Source: Gammaproteobacteria bacterium
Lineage (GTDB): Bacteria > Pseudomonadota > Gammaproteobacteria > Enterobacterales > GCA-2746155
Assembly: GCA_002746155.1 (NCBI GenBank)
Contig: NVWF01000004.1
Span: forward strand, 32,953 to 78,711
Length of the DNA stretch: 45,759 bases
Direction: 5' to 3'
Part shown: in pieces, positions 1-6,813 of the stretch
How the letters are laid out: each line of letters begins with the position of its first letter
Position numbering within the stretch: the stretch's first letter is position 1
Made by a program: the position numbers and the translations under genes
Notes under the pieces: generated by a model
What the model was told of the DNA's origin: nothing
What the model saw: the letters and a program-made list of their open reading frames with translations, nothing else
Databases searched by the model: none

Positions 1-1
1 G

Positions 2-757
2 AACTGTGCGGCTATTCCAGAAACCTTGGCAGAATCAGAATTTTTTGGTTCAGAAAAAGGTGCTTATACAGGTGCAAATAAACTCAAAATCGGTAAGTTT
101 GAGGCGGCAAATAAGGGCACAATTTTTCTTGATGAAGTGGGAGAACTACCCCCTCAACTGCAAGGGAAATTGTTAAGACTTTTGCAAGAAGGTACCGTCA
201 CTCGAGTAGGTAGCAACAACGAACATACCCTTGATATAAGGGTGATAGCAGCTACAAATAGAAACCTTGAAGAGGAAGTCCTGGCGGGTCAGTTTAGAGA
301 AGATCTTTTCTTTAGATTGAATGTGGTACCCTTAGTTATGCCTCCTTTGAGAGAAAGAAAAGAAGATATTCCAGCACTAATTAAACATTTTGCAACGACT
401 TCTGCCCTACGACACCAACTCCGAGAACCCAGATTTCCTAAAGAGGTTATGACTCAATTAATCAATAATTATTGGACGGGTAATGTTCGAGAGCTTGGAA
501 ATATTATAGAACGACTTGTGTTACTGGCTGAGGATGATTGTATATCCATTGAAGATGTTCCTGTTTATAACTCAAAAATGACTACCACCGAAGGTCAGTT
601 CAAATTACCTACGGAGGGATTCTCCTGGGAAGCCCACGAACGAGATTGTTTAAATCAAGCTCTAAGCTTAAGTGATAACAATCGAGCAAAGGCTGCAAGG
701 TTACTCTCCCTCCCCTATAAAGCATTTCTGTATCGTCTAGAAAAGCATGACCTTTGA
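2..757 (+). CDS. Sigma-54-dependent enhancer-binding transcriptional activator (5' end outside window)
   Basis: Partial gene: the reading frame is open to the first base of the window (N-C-A-A-I-P-E-T precedes the first possible internal start), so the receiver or sensor part and Walker A lie outside. Visible are the AAA+ loop GAYTGA that contacts sigma-54 (the usual form is GAFTGA; the Y variant is tolerated), Walker [11 protein letters not shown], the [11 protein letters not shown] arginine-finger region, and a C-terminal Fis-type helix-turn-helix ([22 protein letters not shown]). Family knowledge: such proteins bind an upstream enhancer and use ATP to open sigma-54 holoenzyme complexes. 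A -24/-12 promoter and an inverted repeat lie directly downstream, before the next gene, which makes that gene the likely target. The signal sensed is unknown because the N-terminus is missing. Family call is firm; the specific regulon is inferred. Confidence 0.95.
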   Translation, partial: NCAAIPETLAESEFFGSEKGAYTGANKLKIGKFEAANKGTIFLDEVGELPPQLQGKLLRLLQEGTVTRVGSNNEHTLDIRVIAATNRNLEEEVLAGQFREDLFFRLNVVPLVMPPLRERKEDIPALIKHFATTSALRHQLREPRFPKEVMTQLINNYWTGNVRELGNIIERLVLLAEDDCISIEDVPVYNSKMTTTEGQFKLPTEGFSWEAHERDCLNQALSLSDNNRAKAARLLSLPYKAFLYRLEKHDL

Positions 758-766
758 CTGGGCATT

Positions 767-804
767 TATCCTGATATAAGGACAAATATCCCTATATCAG
801 GATA
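767..804. promoter_or_regulatory. Inverted repeat, probable enhancer (UAS) for the sigma-54 activator
   Basis: Arms TATCCTGATATA (767-778) and TATATCAGGATA (793-804) are perfect 12-base inverted copies; allowing one mismatch extends them to 15. No T-run follows, so it is a poor terminator. Its centre lies about 107 bases upstream of the start site predicted from the downstream sigma-54 promoter, within the usual distance for an enhancer. Binding by the upstream activator is inferred. Confidence 0.6.
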
Positions 805-866
805 GCGATTAATGAAAATCCCACCCATTTACTTCCATTTGACAAGGAAAGTAGACTTTTGAGGTA

Positions 867-882
867 TGGCATAGCAATTGCA
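867..882 (+). promoter_or_regulatory. Sigma-54 (-24/-12) promoter
   Basis: TGGCAT-AGCAA-TTGCA matches the RpoN consensus, with GG at 868-869 and GC at 880-881 separated by exactly 10 bases, the invariant spacing. The predicted start is near 893, giving a leader of about 70 bases before the GTG of the secreted protein at 963. The position between a sigma-54 activator and its neighbour supports the call. Confidence 0.75.
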
Positions 883-962
883 TTCTTCTCGAATGTAGGA
901 AGAACAATGTAGAAATCAATTGCTAATATCCAATACAGGATTTTACAAAAAGGAGAATAACT

Positions 963-1637
963 GTGAATAAGACTTGGTATTGTTACATAATGCTTTCAGT
1001 GGGATTAATGCTACTAGCAGCTTCTGATAAAGCGCTTACTGCTGATGACAAACAAACAGCCCATGAAATCAGTTTTGGTAGTGAGCAGAAGATTGAGATC
1101 ATGATTAATAAAGATGGTGAGGAAGATGCCCAGGTAAAACTCATTATTGATGGCAAAGACTACAACTTCTCAATGTTAGATGTTGTTGAAGATGGGGAAG
1201 ATCAAGTTATAACCACCGATGACGGTAAAACCATAACGATAAAGTCCATTTCTGGTAATAAAATGATATTTGTAGACGGCAATCAATTACATTTACCCTC
1301 CTTGTCAAATCATCAAGTAACAAGAGAAGGTCTAAGTGCCATGATAGGTCGCTCTCAACATCTAAAAATGAACAATGATGTTAGCCTAGTTGCTGATGGA
1401 TTATCTGATGATGTTAAAGCGGCAATGATTGAAGCGGTTGAAGGTGTACTTTCTTCTTACAACGTTGATAAGAAAGTTACCTTTAGAGATAACAACGTCA
1501 GTATTCGTGTTATTAACATGGATGATGATCAGAATGGTTTAGAAAGACTTAAGCTTAAAATTGAAGGCGATCATAAAAAAATAATGAAATTCATAACGAT
1601 TGATCAGGTTGTTAAAAAAGAAGTTGAAGAAAACTAA
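963..1637 (+). CDS. Secreted/periplasmic protein of unknown function, predicted RpoN target
   Basis: I do not recognise this 224-residue protein. It begins with GTG; a strong ribosome site AAAAAGGAG sits at 947-955, 7 bases upstream. The N-terminus has a hydrophobic run (about residues 7-20) ending near ALTA, a likely signal peptide with cleavage near residue 27. The mature part is rich in Asp, Glu and Lys, lacks transmembrane segments, and has an early beta-rich stretch (about residues 40-110) with repeated short G-K/D-G turns; the second half (about 115-224) looks helical. It stands alone between a sigma-54 promoter and a hairpin terminator, so it is a single-gene transcript. The adjacent sigma-54 activator is the likely regulator. 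Function is unknown; an envelope role is inferred only from export. Confidence 0.85.
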   Translation: MNKTWYCYIMLSVGLMLLAASDKALTADDKQTAHEISFGSEQKIEIMINKDGEEDAQVKLIIDGKDYNFSMLDVVEDGEDQVITTDDGKTITIKSISGNKMIFVDGNQLHLPSLSNHQVTREGLSAMIGRSQHLKMNNDVSLVADGLSDDVKAAMIEAVEGVLSSYNVDKKVTFRDNNVSIRVINMDDDQNGLERLKLKIEGDHKKIMKFITIDQVVKKEVEEN

Positions 1638-1651
1638 TCTCTGCAGGCTCG

Positions 1652-1666
1652 GAGTCGATTCGACTC
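1652..1666. repeat. Small palindrome, possible REP-like element
   Basis: GAGTCGATTCGACTC is a perfect odd palindrome flanked on its right by TGACCC. Read on the minus strand this gives GGGTCAGAGTCG followed by the reverse arm, a form resembling short intergenic REP-type palindromes. Only one copy was noticed in this window, so family membership is a guess. Confidence 0.3.
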
Positions 1667-1693
1667 TGACCCATCGACTCATATAAGACAGCA

Positions 1694-1721
1694 AGCGCTA
1701 CGATAATCGTAGCGCTTTTTT
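1694..1721 (+). terminator. Rho-independent terminator
   Basis: AGCGCTACGAT (1694-1704) pairs with ATCGTAGCGCT (1706-1716), a strong GC-containing stem followed directly by a T-run. It ends the transcript of the secreted protein and lies just before the convergent histidine kinase gene. Confidence 0.9.
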
Positions 1722-1723
1722 CT

Positions 1724-3121
1724 TTAAATTGAGCCTGGTAAAATGACTCGAATGACGTTTTCTTTTTGTTGATTTGTTGTAATTTCAATATTCCCCTTAT
1801 AGGAGGCAACGATATCACTAACAACAGAAAGGCCAATCCCCTGACCTTCATTATTTTCATCAAGCCTTTTACCCCTTTGAAAAATAACTTCTTTTAAACT
1901 CTCAGGGATACCCTTACCACCATCAATGATCATTAGGACTATTGATTGTTTAGAATCCAGGCTGCTAGACATAACAGTTACCTTTGATAGGCCGTGTTTA
2001 CAGGCATTATCACAAAGATTACCTAGTATTTCTAAAAGATCATTCTCATCACCGAAAAATAGACAAGTATCATCAACTTGATTATCAAAGCTGATCTGCT
2101 TTTCTACATATACTTTTTTCAAGGCTGTGAAAACTTTTTCAAGACTAGATTTAATATTAACTTTTTGTTTAATTGGGCTTGTACCAGCGCTTACCGCTCT
2201 TTGAAGCTGGTAGCTAATAATCTTATTCATTCTAGTGATATGTTCAGAAAAAAGCGTTTTTGTTTCTTGGTTATCTACCTTCGATAAGCTTGCTTGAATG
2301 ACACTCAAGGGGGTTTTTAAACTATGTGCCAAATCTTGTAAGGTATTTCGATAGCGAACCCTTTGTTGTTGTTCATGGTTAATTAGCAGATTTAAATTTT
2401 TGGCAACCTCATTAAGTTCAGTGGGATACTCAGTTTGAAGCGTTTTAATATCGCCTTTTTCTATCTGTTGTATTTCATTAGCAAGTTTTTTAAGCGGTCT
2501 TAAGGCCCAAATTAATGCCAGTGCATTAACTAATAACAAGAACAGGCCTAAGCCACCCAACCAAAATAACAAAGTGTCTCTAAACATTTGTTTTTCAGCT
2601 AAATAAGGCGCTAAACTTTCAGCAATGAGAAAGGTGTAAATATGTTCACTTTCATGTGGTCCTTCCCATATTACCGTAACTCTTACTGTTTCAATAAGCT
2701 CTTCATCTGTTAGATTGATATGATTAAAAACAAATTGTCCTGGAGGATTAATATCTTCAATATTTACTTCACCAAATACATTTGGTACAGGGTTGGGTAA
2801 TTGAATATTCAAAGAAGATTGTGATCGCCAAATTGAGTTACCTTGGCTATTGGTTACCTCTGCATATCGACCACTACCCAGCTGATTAAATCGTTCATCA
2901 GGTAGCGCTTCTGGTAGCCAAAGAACCCCTGGTTCGAGTTCATCAGCAAGTCCCATGAGCCCATAGGCTTGGATTTTTAATTGCTCTTGAAGTCTGCGGT
3001 CAATGCTTTTGTTATAAGCTTGCTCAAGCACCAAACCTGCAAGGGGTAAAAACAACAAAATAACTAGCATGGATACCAGAAATAATCGGCCAGTAAGGGA
3101 GGAAGGCATTAACTTTGCCAT
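1724..3121 (-). CDS. PhoQ-like sensor histidine kinase
   Basis: 465 residues. Two membrane segments (about 11-33 and 187-207) bracket a periplasmic sensor domain of about 150 residues. A HAMP-like linker follows (about 208-255). The phospho-acceptor is His266 in LAHSLKTPL; the N box is GNLCDNACKHG (367-377), G1 is DGGKGIPE, and G2 is GQGIGLSVV (426-434). The start overlaps the end of the response regulator gene by 13 bases, indicating translational coupling. Cognate partner is the PhoP-like regulator immediately upstream. PhoQ enzymes sense divalent cations, antimicrobial peptides or acidity; whether this one does is inferred from its partner's similarity to PhoP, since I see no clear acidic patch matching E. 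coli PhoQ. Confidence 0.93.
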   Translation of the reverse strand: MAKLMPSSLTGRLFLVSMLVILLFLPLAGLVLEQAYNKSIDRRLQEQLKIQAYGLMGLADELEPGVLWLPEALPDERFNQLGSGRYAEVTNSQGNSIWRSQSSLNIQLPNPVPNVFGEVNIEDINPPGQFVFNHINLTDEELIETVRVTVIWEGPHESEHIYTFLIAESLAPYLAEKQMFRDTLLFWLGGLGLFLLLVNALALIWALRPLKKLANEIQQIEKGDIKTLQTEYPTELNEVAKNLNLLINHEQQQRVRYRNTLQDLAHSLKTPLSVIQASLSKVDNQETKTLFSEHITRMNKIISYQLQRAVSAGTSPIKQKVNIKSSLEKVFTALKKVYVEKQISFDNQVDDTCLFFGDENDLLEILGNLCDNACKHGLSKVTVMSSSLDSKQSIVLMIIDGGKGIPESLKEVIFQRGKRLDENNEGQGIGLSVVSDIVASYKGNIEITTNQQKENVIRVILPGSI

Positions 3122-3789
3122 GAATTGTTGAGACGATATCCTCGACCACGTAATGTTTCTATAGGTTTAAAAGTCCCATCTGGATCAAGTTTTCTTCGAA
3201 GTCGACCTACAAAAACTTCAATAACATTACTATCTCGATCATAATCCTGCTCATACAGATGTTCAGTTAATTCAGTTTTAGAGACAACTTTATTTGGATT
3301 ATGCGCTAGATATTCCATCAGCCTATATTCGTAAGCTGTAACATCAATGGCTTTATCGTTAATAAGTATAACCTGTTGAAGTGTATCAAGAGTTAAGGGG
3401 CCCAGACGTAAAATTGGACTTGAGTGGCCAGCAGATCGACGTATTAGGGCATTAATCCTAGCCAGTAATTCTTCAGGATGGAAAGGTTTAGCCAAGTAGT
3501 CATCAGCACCTGCAGAAAGTCCACTCACCTTATCTTGCCAGTGATCCCGAGCGGTGAGAATCAAGATAGGGGTATGTATATCCTGACCTCTTAAACTTTC
3601 AATAATGTTCATTCCGGAAACTTTAGGTAATCCCAAATCAATAATCATTAAATCGAAAGGATATTCCGTCGCAAGATATAGCCCCTCTTCACCATCAAAA
3701 GCAATATCAACAGTATAACCAGAGTTTTTTAAATCAGAGGCAATTTGCTCACAAAGAGCTTGTTCATCTTCAATGACTAAAACGCGCAT
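3109..3789 (-). CDS. PhoP-like OmpR-family response regulator
   Basis: 226 residues with a receiver domain and a winged-helix DNA-binding domain. Receiver landmarks are the acidic pair E8-D9, phospho-acceptor Asp51 in IIDLGLP, Thr79 and Lys101 in KPFHPEE. The LTARDHWQDKV...LSAGADDY stretch closely follows PhoP of enteric bacteria as I recall it. The C-terminal domain contains VFVGRLRRKLD and the terminal ETLRGRGYRL hairpin typical of OmpR/PhoB proteins. It binds direct hexamer repeats in this family, and such a repeat lies upstream of the operon. Eight bases separate it from the upstream PepSY gene, and it overlaps the kinase gene. It likely controls its own operon and envelope genes. Confidence 0.94.
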   Translation of the reverse strand: MRVLVIEDEQALCEQIASDLKNSGYTVDIAFDGEEGLYLATEYPFDLMIIDLGLPKVSGMNIIESLRGQDIHTPILILTARDHWQDKVSGLSAGADDYLAKPFHPEELLARINALIRRSAGHSSPILRLGPLTLDTLQQVILINDKAIDVTAYEYRLMEYLAHNPNKVVSKTELTEHLYEQDYDRDSNVIEVFVGRLRRKLDPDGTFKPIETLRGRGYRLNNSWQS

Positions 3790-3797
3790 CTTTACCC

Positions 3798-4085
3798 TTA
3801 ATTTATTCTAATGACTTTACCAGTCAAGCCATCGACAAAAACCGTTCTCACTCGACTTTCTCCAATTAGCATTTTTATTCGGTAAACTGTAGGCCCCTTG
3901 CTTTTAATCTTTTTGGCTGATAATACCTTACCTCTAACTTCACTCTTTGCAACATTAATGGCAGACTTTTTGCTAATAACCCTAGATTTATTACCCTGTT
4001 CTGACTTATTGCTTGCAGCTTCAACTGGTTGCATTGTTGCCACGGTAAATTGAAGCAATAATATAAGTATTAAACGATAGAGCAT
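3798..4085 (-). CDS. Small periplasmic PepSY-domain protein
   Basis: 95 residues: a signal peptide (about 1-24, hydrophobic core LILILLLQFTVATM, end near VEAAS) followed by one PepSY-type domain. The domain shows the usual helix ISKKSAINVAKSEV, then beta strands ending with VDGLTGKVIRIN. PepSY proteins are small extracytoplasmic modules often encoded with two-component systems and thought to modulate proteases or sensors. It sits 8 bases before the response regulator and 15 bases after the glycine-zipper gene. A role in modulating the kinase is inferred from this arrangement only. Confidence 0.85.
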   Translation of the reverse strand: MLYRLILILLLQFTVATMQPVEAASNKSEQGNKSRVISKKSAINVAKSEVRGKVLSAKKIKSKGPTVYRIKMLIGESRVRTVFVDGLTGKVIRIN

Positions 4086-4100
4086 TATTAAATATTCCTT

Positions 4101-4655
4101 TTAGTCCGATCGTTCTTCAAAATCTTGAATGGGTGTCATAACAACTCTAATTTTCAAACTATCAGTTGGTTCAAAGGGTAATCGTGTCTCAAATGTTCTT
4201 CCATTATACCTATATACTACCTTGTAACCTACGATTTTTTCTTCTTCCCAAGTTGTTGGAACGAGACGACAACGGCTTTCAACCACTCTCCTTTCATTGA
4301 ATGAAATATTATTGTTAGTGTTGTTGGCGATGGATGCACCCACTAAAGCTCCTGCAACAGTTGCACCCGTGCGGTGCTTACTATTATGTCCAAGAGCATG
4401 ACCGACAGCTGCGCCTAATATGCCACCTACTAGGGAACCATTTGATGATTTACGTTGTCGTTGTTTATAAACAACTTCCTCAGGGCGACATTGGCGTTCT
4501 TGTTTTGTCATTTCGATGATGCGATATACAGGTTTAGATTGAAGTACAGTTGCATAGTCGTAATGAAAGCTATCTTCTGCTAAAACAGCACTAGTTGTGC
4601 TGACCAATGCTGTGGTGATTAGTGTGGCGGTAATCATACTCACTAGAATTTTCAT
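4101..4655 (-). CDS. Envelope protein with glycine-zipper 2TM domain
   Basis: 184 residues. A signal peptide is present (about 1-26, ending near VLAED). The centre (about 73-112) has the small-residue repeat VGGILGAAVGHALGH...GATVAGALVGASIANN typical of the glycine-zipper 2TM family (Rickettsia 17 kDa antigen type), which inserts in or associates with the outer membrane. The C-terminal half is a beta-rich domain containing Cys residues. No lipobox Cys follows the signal sequence. It is the first gene of the operon with the PepSY protein, regulator and kinase; a good ribosome site (TAAGGAG, 4664-4670) precedes the ATG. It is likely both a target of and upstream signal for the two-component system; that part is inference. 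Confidence 0.85.
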   Translation of the reverse strand: MKILVSMITATLITTALVSTTSAVLAEDSFHYDYATVLQSKPVYRIIEMTKQERQCRPEEVVYKQRQRKSSNGSLVGGILGAAVGHALGHNSKHRTGATVAGALVGASIANNTNNNISFNERRVVESRCRLVPTTWEEEKIVGYKVVYRYNGRTFETRLPFEPTDSLKIRVVMTPIQDFEERSD

Positions 4656-4684
4656 AATAAAATCTCCTTAAGGTTATTAAGGCT

Positions 4685-4690
4685 ATTTTA
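4685..4690 (-). promoter_or_regulatory. -10 element of the two-component operon
   Basis: TAAAAT on the minus strand, 11 bases after the hexamer direct repeat and about 30 bases before the ATG of the glycine-zipper gene. No clear -35 hexamer accompanies it, as expected for an activator-dependent promoter. Confidence 0.5.
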
Positions 4691-4701
4691 GAGGTATGAA
4701 T

Positions 4702-4718
4702 CTGAACTGAAACTGAAT
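4702..4718 (-). promoter_or_regulatory. PhoP-box-like direct repeat
   Basis: On the minus strand ATTCAG-TTTCA-GTTCAG is a hexamer direct repeat with a 5-base spacer, the geometry bound by OmpR/PhoP proteins. It ends 11 bases before a -10 candidate TAAAAT, replacing a normal -35. This is the arrangement of PhoP-activated promoters, and suggests autoregulation of the operon. Confidence 0.55.
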
Positions 4719-4745
4719 CAGATGAAAAAAATTGAATAAAAGTGC

Positions 4746-6128
4746 TTATGCAACCATTTGTTGTGCAATTGCATCGAGTTCTGTTTCATCTTCAACTATG
4801 AGGTCGAGGGCTTTAAAAGCATCTTGTTCATCAATTCCTACCATTGACATGATTTTTTCAGGTAAAAGTATTTGAGTTGCATCACCTATTTCAAGACGTC
4901 TTAATAGACGATTAGCCAACAGGACAATATTTGAGTAGATAGCATGCTCGCCTTCATAATCATCATGATGATGCCATCTTACTGCTGTGATTAATTCCTC
5001 GGGCATATTCCAAGATTCCATTAACCAAGCCCCAACTTCAACGTGTGAGATACCCAGTAAATAGCGCTCTATATTAGCAATTGGGATATGGGGGTTCATT
5101 TCTACATATTTGTTGATCAGATAAAACTGTGGAGGAAACAAATGACCGAGTAACAACTGACCTATATTGTGCAACAAACCAGAAAGGTAGACTAAGCCTC
5201 TTTGAGGCCTTGTTTTACCACGAATAAAACTACAAAGCTTCTCAGATAAGGTGGCACTATAAACAGATTGTTTCCAGTAAGCATTCAAGCCCAAGGGACC
5301 TTCTGTAGAGACATTCAATGATTTACCAACAGAGATGCCTAAGGCTAGGTTAAGTACAAGATCAAATCCAAGTACACGACTAATAGCCGTTGCTATGGAA
5401 TCAATTTTACCTTGATATCCGTAATAAGGCGAACTAGCCCAGCTTATTACTTGAGCAGCTAAACTTGGATCTTGAGCAACAATTTTCGCAAGCTCAGATG
5501 CGCCAGCTTTTGGGTCGATGCGAATACGCATTACTTCCTGTGCAATTGCTGGCATGGCTGGCAAATCAAAAGTTTCTTCAACCCTTTGTTGAATTCTCTT
5601 CGGAGTGAATGAGTTTAATGAATTACCATCCTGCTCTTCATTGTAATTAACTCGATAAAGTTTTTCAGCTGGGCAAGAAAATTCACCCAATGTAGATTCT
5701 TTATGGAGTTGTTTAAAATCTTCGCCCGATATTTTAAGGTAACTACCATGAACTCCAGCATCAAAGTAAACAGTATCAACCTCTAACATACGTTGATCGA
5801 TTACAATCTCCATGGATTGTAGCTCTGGTAATGGAACTTTGCATTGGGGATCACAACCTTCAAGTCTTGATTGATAATTGGAGGCTATACTGACGCTGTT
5901 ACCGTATATTGTATTGAGTGATGAAAAATCAAGCATATCGCCAGCACGAAGTACCAAAAGACGATTTTCTCCGTGAGCTTCTATTACAGTTGCTCTGGCG
6001 AGATTTTCAAGGGGAATACCAAGTTGCTTAGCATCATGATAAAAAGAATAAGATTTATCAATTTCTATAAATTCATACTGTATCTTTTTACTATCAAGTT
6101 CATTCTTGATGACATCAACTAGTGGCAT
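4746..6128 (-). CDS. YbaK/ProX-like deacylase domain fused to HDOD signalling domain
   Basis: 460 residues in two parts. Residues about 1-150 resemble the YbaK/prolyl-tRNA-synthetase-associated fold (start LVDVIKNELDSKKIQYEF, then ATVIEAHGENRLLVLRAGD), a family that hydrolyses mischarged tRNA. Residues about 180-395 form an HDOD domain (LPAMPAIAQEVMRIRIDP, then ELAKIVAQDPSLAAQVISWASSPYYG), related to HD phosphohydrolases but lacking the HD catalytic pair; a later HLFP and WHHHDDYEG are seen. HDOD proteins act in signalling, often around stress, motility or c-di-GMP. The start has a strong site AAGGGAG before ATG. It appears as a single gene. Whether the deacylase half is catalytic here cannot be judged. 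Confidence 0.9.
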   Translation of the reverse strand: MPLVDVIKNELDSKKIQYEFIEIDKSYSFYHDAKQLGIPLENLARATVIEAHGENRLLVLRAGDMLDFSSLNTIYGNSVSIASNYQSRLEGCDPQCKVPLPELQSMEIVIDQRMLEVDTVYFDAGVHGSYLKISGEDFKQLHKESTLGEFSCPAEKLYRVNYNEEQDGNSLNSFTPKRIQQRVEETFDLPAMPAIAQEVMRIRIDPKAGASELAKIVAQDPSLAAQVISWASSPYYGYQGKIDSIATAISRVLGFDLVLNLALGISVGKSLNVSTEGPLGLNAYWKQSVYSATLSEKLCSFIRGKTRPQRGLVYLSGLLHNIGQLLLGHLFPPQFYLINKYVEMNPHIPIANIERYLLGISHVEVGAWLMESWNMPEELITAVRWHHHDDYEGEHAIYSNIVLLANRLLRRLEIGDATQILLPEKIMSMVGIDEQDAFKALDLIVEDETELDAIAQQMVA

Positions 6129-6276
6129 TAACTACTCCCTTGTATAAATTCCACGTTTAGTGATTGCGACAAAAGCATCATAAGTAACTAAAATTTAAAC
6201 ATAAATAACTTAATTAATGATAGCAGCATCAATAAAATAATCAAACTATCTTCTTGGTAAGTATCAGAAATGTGAC

Positions 6277-6534
6277 TTAGGACGCTTTAGCAATGGTCTT
6301 AACAACTTCCCAGGCAGGCCGACGTCCGTGTTTTTGATATATCTTAATGAAAGAGGCTCTCACAAGATCGCCTAAACAAAGGGCAACGATTTCATTGTCT
6401 ATCTCAGAAGCGCACTCTAAAGCATAGGTACTCATAACCTGATCTTCTCGGGCGATCAACTCATAAATTTTGGCATGTTGTTCGCCAAAGTTTGCATTTA
6501 ATTTTGCTATGGTAAGAGGGAGATTTTGTTGCAT
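6277..6534 (-). CDS. Small protein of unknown function
   Basis: 85 residues, not recognised. It has no signal peptide or membrane segment and appears mostly helical, with a basic stretch KIYQKHGRRPAWEVVKTIAKAS at the C-terminus. The ribosome site is weak, so start choice is uncertain. It lies alone between the YbaK-HDOD gene and the tRNA-Arg terminator. The clean codon pattern and the lack of an overlapping gene make it probably real. Confidence 0.55.
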   Translation of the reverse strand: MQQNLPLTIAKLNANFGEQHAKIYELIAREDQVMSTYALECASEIDNEIVALCLGDLVRASFIKIYQKHGRRPAWEVVKTIAKAS

Positions 6535-6645
6535 GTGAGATAAGACCTTTATAATCCTAAATTGTTCCCTAAGCCACTCAATATATTTACGAGTTAGCCT
6601 TGGAAAGTAAATGCTGAATCATTAGATGTCATTTTCATCCTTGAA

Positions 6646-6695
6646 AAATGAAAGCCTAGACAATAATCAAAACTATTAGGCCTAGGCTTTCATTT
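6646..6695 (-). terminator. Terminator downstream of tRNA-Arg
   Basis: AAATGAAAGCCTAG (6646-6659) and CTAGGCTTTCATTT (6682-6695) are perfect 14-base inverted arms with a 22-base loop. On the minus strand the stem is followed by a T-rich run, placing it as the tRNA-Arg transcript end. Confidence 0.8.
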
Positions 6696-6700
6696 GCATA

Positions 6701-6777
6701 TGGCGCGCCCGGAACGATTCGAACGTCCGACCGCCTGGTTCGTAGCCAGGTACTCTATCCAGCTGAGCTACGGGCGC
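6701..6777 (-). tRNA. tRNA-Arg(ACG)
   Basis: A 77-base cloverleaf on the minus strand with encoded CCA. The acceptor arm GCGCCCG pairs with CGGGCGC, the D loop has AGCTGGATAG, the anticodon loop CTACGAA carries ACG (wobble-modified to ICG in bacteria), and the T loop has GTTCGAATC. In many gammaproteobacteria this tRNA directly follows tRNA-Ser(GCU) after csrA; here they are separated by about 13 kb. Confidence 0.98.
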
Positions 6778-6813
6778 GAAGCGAGCGCATTCTCAATGAT
6801 GTGTCCCCTATTG

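Noticed and set aside
767..804. Rho-independent terminator of the sigma-54 activator gene
   Set aside because: No T-run on either side, and the spacing to the -24/-12 promoter fits an enhancer better.
1612..1863. Minus-strand open frame overlapping the terminator and kinase end
   Set aside because: Shadow of the histidine kinase gene with no plausible start or family.
6701..6777. att-type direct repeat between tRNA-Arg and tRNA-Ser ends
   Set aside because: Beyond the conserved T-loop shared by all tRNAs I saw no duplicated tRNA end bounding the 13 kb island.
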